NCBI GenBank assembly: GCA_012840535.1
Contig: DULF01000134.1
Span: forward strand, 1-55,700
Source of the DNA: Clostridiaceae bacterium
GTDB lineage: Bacteria; Bacillota; Clostridia; Acetivibrionales; DUMB01
Length of the DNA stretch: 55,700 nt
Direction: 5' to 3'
Under the pieces are notes generated by a model, which was not told where the DNA came from, did no database searches, and saw only the letters and a program-made list of their open reading frames with translations. The position numbers were made by a program, and so were the translations under genes. Position 1 is the first letter of the stretch. Each line of letters starts with the position of its first letter. Below, one piece after another: positions 23,500-32,552 of this stretch.

Positions 23500-24981
23500 A
23501 TGAATAATAACTTGCTTATATTAGACGGCATATCGAAGAGTTTTCCCGGTGTAAAAGCTCTTGACAGGGTGAGTTTTGAGGTTAAAGAAGGAAGCATACA
23601 TGCGCTTGTCGGTGAAAACGGCGCCGGCAAGTCAACCCTCATTAAAATTCTCGCCGGAATATATCAACCGGATGAAGGAACTATAACCCTTGCCGGGGAA
23701 AAGGTGCGCTTTAAAACTCCATATGAATCCCTATGCAAGGGAATAAGTGTAGTGCACCAGGAATTAAAGCTTTCTGAACCGCTTTCGATTGCTGAGAATA
23801 TTTTCTTAGGCAACCTGATATATAAAGGAATACGTGTTGATTGGAAGAGTATGCGGAAGAAAGCCAGGGAGTTGCTGGACAAATTTGGAATGTCCATAGA
23901 TGTGAATGAGCCTGTCATTAACCTCTCAGTTGCCCAAAAGCAGATGATTGAAATATGCAAAGCTGTCAATCATAACTGTAGGTTGCTTATAATGGATGAG
24001 CCTTCGGCAACTTTAACTGAAAAAGAGCAAAAGATAATGTTTGAAACTGTACGTAAACTGCGTGCGAATGGTATCACCATAATATACATATCGCACAGGT
24101 TGGAAGAAATTTTCGACCTTGCTGATAATGTAACGGTGCTTCGTGACGGCAAATGTATAGGTACTGTGCCGGTCAAAGACATAGATAAACGTACTTTGAT
24201 ATCTATGATGGTTGGCCGCGAACTTGTGAATGAATATCCTAAAGAAAAATTTGAAGTAGGAGAAACAGTGCTTGAAGTAAGAAATCTTTGCCGGAAGGGA
24301 GTTTTGAAGAATATAAGTTTTAAAGTGCGGAAAGGCGAACTTGTCGGCATAGCTGGTCTTGTCGGCTCAGGAAGAACTGAGCTTGCGCGTGCAATACTGG
24401 GTATAGACAAAATTGATTCCGGTGAGGTTTTATTATACGGCAAGCCTATTAAGTTCAGCAATTTCCGGGCAGCTATCAGCAGCGGTTTTGGTTTGGTGCC
24501 TGAAAGCAGGAAGACACAGGGTCTTGTTCAAATATTAAGTGTCAGAAACAACATATGTATGGCAAGTATGGAAAAGGTACTCTCACCTTCAGGTCTGGTC
24601 AGCAAAAGGAAAGAAAAAGAGTACAGTAATGAATATGTCAAGAAGCTGGATATTTCTACACCTTCTATTGAGACAGAGGTACAGTATCTGTCAGGAGGAA
24701 ACCAGCAGAAGGTTGTAGTTGCCAAATGGTTGCTTAAAGGAAGTGATATAATCTTTCTGGACGAACCGACTCGCGGAATAGACGTAGGTGCAAAAAGGGA
24801 AATATACTTGCTCATTAATGATCTCATCAGACAGGGCAAAGTTGTAATAATGATATCATCAGAGCTTCCTGAAATTTTAGGTATGAGTGACAGGATACTT
24901 GTTATGCATGAAGGAGAATTGAAAGGCGAACTTACACGGGAAGAAGCAACGCAAGAAAAAATACTTGAGTTATGCGTTTAG
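23500..24981 (+). CDS. CUT2 sugar ABC transporter ATP-binding protein (RbsA/MglA-like, two ATPase domains)
   Basis: A 493-residue cytoplasmic ATPase with two fused nucleotide-binding domains. The first has an intact Walker A (GENGAGKSTLIK) but a weak signature (LSVAQKQ); Walker B is RLLIMDEPSATL. The second has a degenerate Walker A (GLVGSGRTELAR) and a perfect signature (LSGGNQQK) with IIFLDEPTRGIDVGAK. This asymmetry is typical of the RbsA/MglA/XylG family. The ATG at 23500 is nine bases after AAGAAGGTG. It is 27 bases past the permease gene. Confidence 0.93.
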   Translation: MNNNLLILDGISKSFPGVKALDRVSFEVKEGSIHALVGENGAGKSTLIKILAGIYQPDEGTITLAGEKVRFKTPYESLCKGISVVHQELKLSEPLSIAENIFLGNLIYKGIRVDWKSMRKKARELLDKFGMSIDVNEPVINLSVAQKQMIEICKAVNHNCRLLIMDEPSATLTEKEQKIMFETVRKLRANGITIIYISHRLEEIFDLADNVTVLRDGKCIGTVPVKDIDKRTLISMMVGRELVNEYPKEKFEVGETVLEVRNLCRKGVLKNISFKVRKGELVGIAGLVGSGRTELARAILGIDKIDSGEVLLYGKPIKFSNFRAAISSGFGLVPESRKTQGLVQILSVRNNICMASMEKVLSPSGLVSKRKEKEYSNEYVKKLDISTPSIETEVQYLSGGNQQKVVVAKWLLKGSDIIFLDEPTRGIDVGAKREIYLLINDLIRQGKVVIMISSELPEILGMSDRILVMHEGELKGELTREEATQEKILELCV

Positions 24982-25072
24982 TGTCACTGTTTTATAAAGA
25001 GTATAAATTCTGGTCATATCGCATAACGCGATATAGATAATAAAAACAAAAAAACAATAAGGGGGAAGGATG

Positions 25073-26149
25073 ATGAGTAAAAAAAGCCTAATTTCTCTGG
25101 TACTTGTAGTGCTGATGGTGGTTGGTATCCTTTCTGGCTGCGGAGGAGCCAAGAAGGAGGAACCTGATACTGCCAAAACTGAGCCTGCAACTACTGCAGA
25201 GGAACAGAAACCTGCTGAAACTACAGATAAAGAAGAAACTACTACAACAGAAGAAAAGAAACCTTGGGAAGGAAAGCGTCTTGGTATTGCTCACATTACA
25301 TTGTATGATGAATGGTGTACAGAAGTAAAAAGGCAGTTTGAATTACAGGGTGCTGAAATGGGGTTCGGCGAGATAAACGTCCAGGATGGCAACCTGAATG
25401 CAGAAACCCAGCAGAAGCAAGTCGAGGACTTTATCAGCAAGAAATATGACGCCATAATTGTAGACCCTGTCAGCTCAGAAGGTATAATTCCAACTCTTGA
25501 AGCTGCTACTGCTGCTGGCATACCTGTATTTGCATTCGACTCTTACACACCGTACGAAGATCTTGTTGCATGGGTTGCATGGGATCACGCAAAAACCGGT
25601 GAAATTGCAGCACGTTGGGTAGCAAACTATGCAAGGGAAAAACTCGGCGGAAAAGTAAAAGTAGGTCTTTTGGCTATGTTAAATGCAGATCACACCCGTG
25701 TTCGTGGAGAAAGGTTCCTTGAGGTACTTAAAGAAGAATTAGGCGAAGAGAACATTGAGATAGTCTTCAATCAGGACTTCGGCGAAACACGTGAATCTGC
25801 TGCAAACATAGTTAACAACAATATAATGAAGCCAATCGATGTTATTTGGTGCGCAGTTGACAATGGAGCTATGGGTGCTGTGAGCGCTCTCGAAACAAAC
25901 GGTATTAAGGGAACTATAGTAGTTTCTTCAGGTTGTAATGGCGCTGAACCATTAAGAATGATTGCTGATCCTGAGGCCTACTACAGAATGGGCGTAGGAG
26001 CTCCGGATTCACCTGAGCAGGTAGTAAGACTCGTATTGCAGGCAGTTGCTGATTACTTCTCAGGCAAGGAAGTTGAACCTGTACAGTATGTTGAGTTCTT
26101 CCCAATAGACTCTACAAATATAGACCAATACAGGGAGTATTTTGAATAA
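25073..26149 (+). CDS. CUT2 sugar-binding lipoprotein
   Basis: A 358-residue lipoprotein with signal and lipobox GILSGCGG, a Glu/Thr/Lys-rich tether (about 27-64), and a Peripla_BP_4 (RbsB-like) domain: VEDFISKKYDAIIVDPVSSEG, IPVFAFDSYTP, and a hinge segment AVDNGAMGAVSALETNG. It binds a sugar or sugar derivative at the outer face of the membrane. Two ATG codons at 25070 and 25073 both follow GGGGGAAGG; the choice changes one residue. Ligand residues cannot be assigned from sequence alone. Confidence 0.92.
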   Translation: MSKKSLISLVLVVLMVVGILSGCGGAKKEEPDTAKTEPATTAEEQKPAETTDKEETTTTEEKKPWEGKRLGIAHITLYDEWCTEVKRQFELQGAEMGFGEINVQDGNLNAETQQKQVEDFISKKYDAIIVDPVSSEGIIPTLEAATAAGIPVFAFDSYTPYEDLVAWVAWDHAKTGEIAARWVANYAREKLGGKVKVGLLAMLNADHTRVRGERFLEVLKEELGEENIEIVFNQDFGETRESAANIVNNNIMKPIDVIWCAVDNGAMGAVSALETNGIKGTIVVSSGCNGAEPLRMIADPEAYYRMGVGAPDSPEQVVRLVLQAVADYFSGKEVEPVQYVEFFPIDSTNIDQYREYFE

Positions 26150-26197
26150 TAATTCTCTTTAAATGCTTGACATACTGAAAAGTTATAATTTTCATGG

Positions 26198-26226
26198 AAA
26201 GCGCCACTGTTAAGTGGCGCTTTCTG
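26198..26226 (+). terminator. terminator/attenuator after the sugar-binding protein gene
   Basis: AAAGCGCCACT (26198-26208) pairs perfectly with AGTGGCGCTTT (26213-26223), 4-base loop, followed by CTGT with the T's partly inside the stem. It lies 48 bases past the binding protein. The next gene starts 53 bases later, so partial read-through could lower expression of the enzymes relative to the importer. Confidence 0.75.
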
Positions 26227-26278
26227 TAAAAATGGGTTATGAATGATGTGACAAAACTTATGTAAAGAGGGTATGGCT

Positions 26279-27532
26279 ATGAAAAACAAGTATATTTTTA
26301 CAGATAATTATAAACAGCAGTTGCTTGACCTTATTTGCGATTTAGTACGAATACCTACCGTGAATTTTCCTCCTGACGGCAATGAAAAGCCAGGGCAAGA
26401 ATATTTAAAGAAGTACCTGGAAAATATGCAATTTATCATAGATGAATTTTCACCTAAAGATTTACCAGAATACAACCACAATCCTGAATTTTTACATAGA
26501 AACTTCGAAGGACGCAATAATATTGTGGCAGTGTGGAAAGGTACCGGTGGCGGAAAATCATTGCTCTTGACAGGGCACATGGATGTTGTTCCGATTGAAC
26601 CATTGCCCTGGACAATAACACAACCTTTTGAACCGTTGATTAAGGACGGGAGATTATACGGCAGGGGTTGCGCTGACATGAAAGGTGGCCTCGCCCTTGC
26701 GGTTGTGGTCCTTAAAATGCTTAAAGAAAACGGTTTTGTACCGAAAGGCGATATAATATTTGAATCCGTTGTAGATGAGGAATACGCAGGGGCAAATGGA
26801 ACCATAGCGTCACGGCTGAAAGGATATAACGCTGATTATGCTGTATTGCTTGAATTTTCAGGTCTTAAGATAAATCCTGCCTGTGTCGGAGGTATAATAT
26901 TTAAAATAACCCTTGAAGGCGAGGCAGGTATGCCGTATACCGGCGTTAAAATAAAAAATCCTGCATATGGTATTGCCGAGGTAATAAACCTTATAGGGGA
27001 GTACGCAGAAAAACGAATAAAAGAAACACCTGTGCCTGAACTATGGAAAAACGTTGATCAAAAAATACAGACAATAATTACCAAGGTGAAAGCCGGAGAA
27101 GCTTATGAGAGCGGGCAGCTTTCCGTACCTATCAACGCTTGGATAGAGGTAATCCTGCAGTCATATCCTGGCGAAACTGCGGAAAGTCTTGAAGCAGGGT
27201 TCAAAGAGTTCCTGTATTCGCGTTTCTCTGAACCTAAGGCGCTTAGCGTTGAGCTTGAATACCACTACTGCCGTCCAGGCTATAGTGATCCTAATCATCC
27301 CGGCACGCAACTGTTAGCTGAATGCGCGAGACGATACACTGATAAGGCGGTGATTTGCGGAGGCCTTGCTTCATGTGATTTATTTGCAATAACTGAAATA
27401 GGCGGTATGAACGCTGCAATTTTCGGACCTATCGGCGGAAATGTGCATGCCCCTGATGAGTGGTTGGATATAGAAAGTCTTGGTATTTGTGCTCAAAGCC
27501 TGGCAGACTTTATTGTAGAATGGTGCGGATAA
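26279..27532 (+). CDS. M20 family amidohydrolase (ArgE/DapE-like deacylase or peptidase)
   Basis: A 417-residue co-catalytic zinc hydrolase. The metal ligands are all visible: H in LLTGHMDVV, D in GRGCADMKGG, E E in VVDEEYAG, an acidic residue in LLEFSG and H in GNVHAPDEW. It removes acyl or aminoacyl groups from amide bonds. The lid domain lacks the common KxAHxG histidine motif (it reads LEGEAGMPYTGVK), so it is a divergent subgroup. The ATG at 26279 is eight bases after GAGGG; the ATG at 26273 is too close. Its place between a sugar importer and a NagA-like gene suggests a sugar-linked amide as substrate. Confidence 0.88.
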   Translation: MKNKYIFTDNYKQQLLDLICDLVRIPTVNFPPDGNEKPGQEYLKKYLENMQFIIDEFSPKDLPEYNHNPEFLHRNFEGRNNIVAVWKGTGGGKSLLLTGHMDVVPIEPLPWTITQPFEPLIKDGRLYGRGCADMKGGLALAVVVLKMLKENGFVPKGDIIFESVVDEEYAGANGTIASRLKGYNADYAVLLEFSGLKINPACVGGIIFKITLEGEAGMPYTGVKIKNPAYGIAEVINLIGEYAEKRIKETPVPELWKNVDQKIQTIITKVKAGEAYESGQLSVPINAWIEVILQSYPGETAESLEAGFKEFLYSRFSEPKALSVELEYHYCRPGYSDPNHPGTQLLAECARRYTDKAVICGGLASCDLFAITEIGGMNAAIFGPIGGNVHAPDEWLDIESLGICAQSLADFIVEWCG

Positions 27533-27588
27533 GGGTTAATACCAGGTAATGGGCAAAATGTTGCCATACAGGCAAAAAGGGGGATATT

Positions 27589-28752
27589 ATGAAAACAATA
27601 TTTTATAACGGAAGTGTAATAACACCTGAAACAGTTTTTCACGGTGGCGTCGAGGTGGAGGGCAGTAAGATAATTCGCGTCTTTAAGGGAGATGACTTTG
27701 AAAAAACAGGAACACTTGTAGACTGTAAAGGCAACTTTATAAGTCCAGGTTTTGTTGATCTCCATGTACATGGTGCTTATGAAGCCCCGTTTTTTTCGGG
27801 TAATTTGGAGGATTTACACCGGGGTACCAAATTTCATGCCATGCACGGCACGACATCCATTTTGCCTACAACAGCGTCTGCTTCGCATGATGAGGTTCTG
27901 GCGGCGCTTAAATGCATTAAAGAGGCAATGGGCATGCCTAACGAAGGAGCAAGAATATTAGGAGCGCATATTGAAGGCAATTATATGAACCCTGTATGTG
28001 CAGGCGCACAAAATCCGGAATACCTCTATAAGGCGGACCCGTCTGAATACATGGAGCTCATTGATACAGGAATTGTCCGTCGTGTATCTGCTTCTCCGGA
28101 GGTCGAAGGTGTGCTGGATATGGCAAGAAGGTTGGCACCTCAGGGAATTCTAATGTCAATAGCACACTCAAACGGGGATTATTCCATGTTCATGCGTGCC
28201 ATTGAAGCAGGATTTACTCATATAACTCATATATACAATGCCCAGTCTATGCTTTCAAACTGTTATTTCTATCCACAAATCGGCGTTTGTGAAGCAGCGT
28301 TGCTCCATGATGAAATAACAGTGGAAGCCATATGTGACGGAAGACACGTTCCGGCTGAGCTGCTGCGGTTAATTCATAAAGTAAAGGGGCCTGACAGAAT
28401 GCATGCTACAACTGATGCGATACTTTCAGGGGCTCCTGATGGCAGTTTCAGATGTTTTGACATGGATTTGCTGGTTGAGGATGAAGTGTGCATGCTTGCA
28501 TCGAGAGTGGCATTTGCAGGCAGTGTTGCAACTACCGACAGGCTGGTAAGGACACTTTATAAAGATGCCCATATTCCTATTGTAGATGCTGTAAAGATGA
28601 TAACTCTGACGCCAGCGCGTATGATAAATGAGCAGAATCATATTGGCCGCCTGGCTGAAGGCTATGATGCTGACATCAATGTCTTTGACGATAATATTAA
28701 TATTCTTGCCACAATGATTTTGGGAAAAATGTTTTTCAATAAATTAAGCTGA
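27589..28752 (+). CDS. N-acetylglucosamine-6-phosphate deacetylase-like amidohydrolase (NagA family)
   Basis: A 387-residue amidohydrolase-superfamily enzyme. NagA marks: the metal HxH in FVDLHVHGAYEAPF, the glutamate ligand in GAHIEGNYMNP, histidines in SIAHSNGDY and THITHIYNAQS, and the catalytic aspartate in ATTDAI. NagA removes acetate from GlcNAc-6-phosphate. Here the motif wording is divergent (EGNY rather than EGPF, IYNAQS rather than LFNAM), so the true substrate may be another N-acyl amino sugar. No nagB deaminase is present; an aldolase follows instead after 27 bases. The ATG at 27589 follows AAAAGGGGGA. Confidence 0.82.
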   Translation: MKTIFYNGSVITPETVFHGGVEVEGSKIIRVFKGDDFEKTGTLVDCKGNFISPGFVDLHVHGAYEAPFFSGNLEDLHRGTKFHAMHGTTSILPTTASASHDEVLAALKCIKEAMGMPNEGARILGAHIEGNYMNPVCAGAQNPEYLYKADPSEYMELIDTGIVRRVSASPEVEGVLDMARRLAPQGILMSIAHSNGDYSMFMRAIEAGFTHITHIYNAQSMLSNCYFYPQIGVCEAALLHDEITVEAICDGRHVPAELLRLIHKVKGPDRMHATTDAILSGAPDGSFRCFDMDLLVEDEVCMLASRVAFAGSVATTDRLVRTLYKDAHIPIVDAVKMITLTPARMINEQNHIGRLAEGYDADINVFDDNINILATMILGKMFFNKLS

Positions 28753-28779
28753 AATTACAACGAAAACAGGAGGGATACA

Positions 28780-29751
28780 ATGCCTTTTATAACAGACAGA
28801 GAACAGGCTTCTGATGCCATTAACCGTTTGATACGCAGTAAAGCAAGCATGGCGATATTTTGTACAGCCAGCCATTGGAACGTTGAAGCAATATTGCGGG
28901 CGGCAGACAAATTTGCGGCTGACCATAACATAAAAGATATACCAGTAGCTGTGGCTATGACGTCCCACTACCAGTATATGCAGCAGGCCAAGCGGGTAAC
29001 ACGAAGCGGGAATCATAAAATCGGTATAATGGCTGTAATGCAGTATTGCAAACTGCTTTGCGACGGTCCAGATGCGCCGTATGCCAATGTTTGCGTATTA
29101 CCGCATCTTGACCATGCAGATCCTATAAAGGACCGCTGGGAATTGACAGAAGGACTGGATTACTTTGCCAGCGTAATGTTTGATATGCAGCAATATCCGA
29201 TTGAAGAGAAAATGGAAGCTACAGCAAAGTACGTAAAAGAATACGGACATCGCGTGCTGGTGGAAGGAGCCCTGGAGAGCCTTGGAGTAAGCGGGGCCAA
29301 AGAGTCTCATCAAGTTGATAACTATGTAGAAAAAGCTGTTGAATTTGTAAAAAGGACCAAGGTTGACTTTCTCGTAGCAGATCTTGGTACAGAGCAGCAA
29401 TCTACCAGTACCGGAAAAGTATATTTAAAAAAGCGTGCACAGGAATTGACGGCAAACCTGGGCAGGCCAATGCTGGTTCTGCATGGCACATCCAGCCTGA
29501 AAGACGAAGATATCCGCGGATTTTCCGAGGATGGAGTGGTTCGTGTAAACATGTGGACGCGTATTGTGCGTGAAGCCGGGAAAAAAGCTGCCAAATCGCT
29601 TTGTGCCCGGATGGACGCGATTGAAGCCAACGATTTTGAGGCATGCGAAGCACGCCAGTATATAGAAGATAATATTGACCATGCAGCAGATATCATGTAC
29701 GATATACTATCATCGCTTAATTATGCCGCATTGTCCGAAAAATGCAGATGA
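28780..29751 (+). CDS. divergent class II fructose-bisphosphate/tagatose-bisphosphate aldolase-like protein
   Basis: A 323-residue TIM-barrel protein whose landmarks line up with class II aldolases: CVLPHLDHADPI (zinc histidine), VMFDMQQYPIEEKM (in place of VMIDxSxxPFEEN), VLVEGALESLG (in place of VEAELGxxGG), LVLHGTSSLKDEDI (in place of HGGSGIPDE) and VVRVNMWTRI. The zinc and phosphate-loop positions are partly changed, notably HGTSS for HGGSG, so the phosphate group of the substrate may be held differently or absent. It is the last gene of the operon, followed by a clear terminator. It should cleave a keto-sugar or sugar derivative formed by the preceding deacylases. Confidence 0.72.
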   Translation: MPFITDREQASDAINRLIRSKASMAIFCTASHWNVEAILRAADKFAADHNIKDIPVAVAMTSHYQYMQQAKRVTRSGNHKIGIMAVMQYCKLLCDGPDAPYANVCVLPHLDHADPIKDRWELTEGLDYFASVMFDMQQYPIEEKMEATAKYVKEYGHRVLVEGALESLGVSGAKESHQVDNYVEKAVEFVKRTKVDFLVADLGTEQQSTSTGKVYLKKRAQELTANLGRPMLVLHGTSSLKDEDIRGFSEDGVVRVNMWTRIVREAGKKAAKSLCARMDAIEANDFEACEARQYIEDNIDHAADIMYDILSSLNYAALSEKCR

Positions 29752-29794
29752 AGGGGTATAAACAGTTTAAAGCATCATTTTTAATTAATATCAT

Positions 29795-29826
29795 GGACAT
29801 TCTTTGATACAGAGTGTCCTTTTTTT
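29795..29826 (+). terminator. intrinsic terminator of the CUT2 catabolic operon
   Basis: GGACATTCT (29795-29803) pairs with AGAGTGTCC (29811-29819) with one G-U pair, followed by seven T residues. Confidence 0.9.
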
Positions 29827-29884
29827 AGGCACTTATAAAGTTGTTATTAAGTAAAGTAAATTTATACCTTTTGCATAAAACCGA

Positions 29885-29913
29885 TTGACAAATATAAGAG
29901 TATTGTATAAAAT
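29885..29913 (+). promoter_or_regulatory. sigma-A promoter of the liv operon
   Basis: TTGACA at 29885-29890 and TAAAAT at 29908-29913 with 17 bases between. The predicted start site falls directly before the T-box leader. Confidence 0.7.
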
Positions 29914-29932
29914 TACTACAAAAATAAATAAA

Positions 29933-30209
29933 CTTGCGATGATTGGGGAAAAATCATATGACTGCAAGTACAGAGAACTTATCATTTGCTGAGAGATAAG
30001 TCTTGGGTCTATGACATAGCTCTCCCATGAGCAGTCGGCTGAAGAACGTTTATGTTTGTGTAGGTTTGACCGGTTGACAACCGTTAGAATGTTGCGTCGA
30101 AGGGCTTGTGCTCTGAGATGCGCTGAGGGGTCGGCTTTTTTGCCGGCAATTGAGAGTGGTACCGCAGAACGAACAGTTTTGTCTCTATTTTTGAGGCAAA
30201 GCTTTTTTT
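29933..30209 (+). ncRNA. T-box riboswitch leader, probable leucine specifier
   Basis: Stem I starts with TGCGATGA (29935-29942), matched by TGAGCA at the 3' side (30028-30033). It carries an AGAGA-type bulge and an apical hairpin CTTATC/GATAAG. The specifier position aligned with known T-boxes reads TAG-CTC-T-CCCA-TGAGCA, so CTC (30020-30022, Leu) is the best candidate codon. The antiterminator contains the T-box AGAGTGGTACCGCAGAA (30153-30169); its TGGT would pair with an ACCA tRNA end carrying discriminator A. The competing terminator is TTTTGTCTC/GAGGCAAAG (30177-30201) plus seven T. Uncharged tRNA(Leu) would therefore turn on the transporter. The specifier assignment is less certain than the T-box itself. 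Confidence 0.9.
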
Positions 30210-30254
30210 ATACAATTAAGATAAATGAAAATATAAAACAGGGGGTAAATAAAT

Positions 30255-31481
30255 ATGAAAAAAATTATTAGTATTCTGCTTATAGCTGTATTGACTATTA
30301 CACTTTTTGCAGGCTGCTCAGGTTCAGGAGCAAAAGACAATGAGGACACAAAAGGCACTGAATCGCAAAAAGAAGAACAGGTCAAAGGAGAAAAAGATGA
30401 AAAAACCGAAGATGTGATCAAAATAGGCATTAACTATGAGCTGTCAGGTCCAGCCGCAACATATGGGCAGGGTTCTGTGGAAGGCATAAAGCTGGCGGTT
30501 GATAAAATCAACTCTGAAGGCGGCATAAACGGCAAAAAGATTGTATTGGTTGAGTATGACAACAAGTCTGAGCCTGCTGAAGCAACTGCTCTTTCCACAA
30601 GGTTGATGACCAAAGACAATGTTCTTGCAGTAATCGGCCCTGCAACTACAGGTTGTTTCAAAGCAACAATACCTGAAGCAATAAAGCACAAGGTTTCTGT
30701 TATTTCAGGTTCTGCAACGGCAGATGATGTAACCGCCGATGCTTCCGGTGTCAAGGAATACGCTTTCCGCATCTGTTTCAGCGATTCATACCAGGGAACT
30801 GCAATGGCAAACTTTGCACTCAATAATCTTTCAGCAAAGAAAGCCGTTATTATCATGGACAGTGCAAGTGATTACGCAAAGGGCTTGGCAGAGAACTTCA
30901 CCAAAACTTTTGAAGCAGGAGGAGGTTCTGTTGTTACCAGGGAAGCATATGTTGCCGGAGACAAAGATTTCAATTCAATTATAACAAAGATTAAAGGACA
31001 GCAATTTGACGTTATCTTTGTTCCCGGATATTATGAGGAAGCAGGCCTTATCATCAAGCAGGCCCGCGCGCAGGGAATCAATGTTCCTATTTTAGGGGCA
31101 GACGGTTTTGATTCTCCCGTACTTCTTGATCTTGCCGGCGCAGAAGCTCTCAATGACATTTATTTCTCAAACCATTATTCATCACTTGATGAGAGCAATG
31201 TAGTTAAAGACTTCATTGAGGAATTTAAAGCAAAATATAATAAAGAGCCGGATGCATTCAACGCACTTGGTTATGATGCAGCAATGTTTGTTGCAGACGG
31301 TATTCGCCGTGCTGCAGCCCTTAATGGAGAGTCTATTAAGGACGCGCTTGAAAAAACAACTAATTTTGAAGGCGTAACAGGTACCATCAGCATCGATGAA
31401 AATCACAACGCCGTAAAGAAACTGGTTGTTATCAAATTGGCAAACGGTAAGCAGGATTCGGTTATCAGGGCCGGTGAGTAA
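30255..31481 (+). CDS. livJ: branched-chain amino acid ABC transporter substrate-binding lipoprotein
   Basis: A 408-residue lipoprotein: signal plus lipobox TLFAGCSGSG, a charged tether (about 25-55) and a Peripla_BP_6 domain (IKIGINYELSGPAATYGQG, ATTGCFKATIPEAIKHKVSVISGSATADDVT, FVPGYYEEAGLIIKQARAQG). It captures leucine, isoleucine or valine for LivHM. GGGGGT precedes the ATG by eight bases. Control by an upstream T-box with a likely Leu codon supports a branched-chain ligand. It is separated from livH by a strong stem-loop, which would leave the binding protein made in excess. Confidence 0.93.
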   Translation: MKKIISILLIAVLTITLFAGCSGSGAKDNEDTKGTESQKEEQVKGEKDEKTEDVIKIGINYELSGPAATYGQGSVEGIKLAVDKINSEGGINGKKIVLVEYDNKSEPAEATALSTRLMTKDNVLAVIGPATTGCFKATIPEAIKHKVSVISGSATADDVTADASGVKEYAFRICFSDSYQGTAMANFALNNLSAKKAVIIMDSASDYAKGLAENFTKTFEAGGGSVVTREAYVAGDKDFNSIITKIKGQQFDVIFVPGYYEEAGLIIKQARAQGINVPILGADGFDSPVLLDLAGAEALNDIYFSNHYSSLDESNVVKDFIEEFKAKYNKEPDAFNALGYDAAMFVADGIRRAAALNGESIKDALEKTTNFEGVTGTISIDENHNAVKKLVVIKLANGKQDSVIRAGE

Positions 31482-31532
31482 ATTCTGTTTAATAAGAAAG
31501 AATAGTTGCTAAAGATAAATATTGGAACTTAG

Positions 31533-31571
31533 GCATACAAGTAGGGACATAAAAAGTCCCTACTTGTATGC
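31533..31571 (+). terminator. 16-bp perfect stem-loop between livJ and livH
   Basis: Arms 31533-31548 (GCATACAAGTAGGGAC) and 31556-31571 are perfectly complementary around ATAAAAA. There is no continuous T-run after it (ATGCTGTTATTTTC), so it probably terminates only in part, or protects the livJ message from 3' decay. Confidence 0.65.
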
Positions 31572-31664
31572 ATGCTGTTATTTTCAGTATAATTTAATTA
31601 TAACCCGGTAAATTTTATTATAACCCGAAAAGAGTAGACTAACGACCGAAAGAAGGGATAGAAT

Positions 31665-32549
31665 ATGGAACAGCTGTTACAACAGGTTATCAACGGTATA
31701 TCGTTAGGCAGTATTTATGCGCTGATTGCTTTGGGCTATACTATGGTATACGGAATTATAAAATTAATTAATTTTGCCCATTGTGATGTATATATGATTG
31801 GCGCTTATGTAGGATATTTTTGTATGACCACTTTCCGCCTTGGGTTTGTTCCATCCCTGTTGATTGCTATGGTGGTTTGCACCTTACTTGGTGTTGCTAT
31901 TGAAAAAATAGCATATAAACCTTTAAGAAATGCGACAAGAATTGCAGTGCTGATAACCGCAATAGGCGTTTCAATGTTTCTGGAATATGGTACTATGTTT
32001 TTTGTCAAGGCGACTTCACGTTCTTACCCGGAAATGACAGGAATAATGACAGAAAGATTCAATTTTGGAAACGTTGTAATTACTATGCAGCAAGTAATGA
32101 TACTGGTCATTACCGTAGTTTTAATGATACTTCTGCAGTTTATAGTAAGGAAGACAAGGATCGGCAAAGCGATGCGTGCAGTTTCAATGGACCGTGATGC
32201 TGCAGAGCTTATGGGAATCAATATTGACGGAACCATCAGTTTTACATTTGCTTTAGGTTCTGCTCTGGCCGGGGCTGCAGGCGTTTTGGTCGGCGTTTAT
32301 TACAATTCAATCAATCCGCTTATGGGGGTCCTTCCGGGACTTAAAGCTTTTGTCGCTGCGGTTTTCGGAGGTATCGGAATCATACCTGGAGCTATGATAG
32401 GTGGATACTTTATAGGTATGGTGGAAGTGTTTGTTTCAGGTTACGGTGGTTCTTTGTATAGAGATGCGGTCGTGTTTGGAATCCTAATTCTGATTCTGAT
32501 AGTGAAGCCAACCGGGTTGCTTGGTAAAAACACAGGAGAGAAGGTGTAA
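31665..32549 (+). CDS. livH: branched-chain amino acid ABC permease LivH
   Basis: A 294-residue membrane permease of the LivH type, with the N-terminal family motif NGISLGSIYALIALGYTMVY and the ATPase-contacting loop TRIGKAMRAVSMDRDAAELMGIN. It ends with VKPTGLLG, typical of the family. It pairs with LivM, whose gene starts three bases after the LivH stop. Confidence 0.95.
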   Translation: MEQLLQQVINGISLGSIYALIALGYTMVYGIIKLINFAHCDVYMIGAYVGYFCMTTFRLGFVPSLLIAMVVCTLLGVAIEKIAYKPLRNATRIAVLITAIGVSMFLEYGTMFFVKATSRSYPEMTGIMTERFNFGNVVITMQQVMILVITVVLMILLQFIVRKTRIGKAMRAVSMDRDAAELMGINIDGTISFTFALGSALAGAAGVLVGVYYNSINPLMGVLPGLKAFVAAVFGGIGIIPGAMIGGYFIGMVEVFVSGYGGSLYRDAVVFGILILILIVKPTGLLGKNTGEKV

Positions 32550-32552
32550 ACG

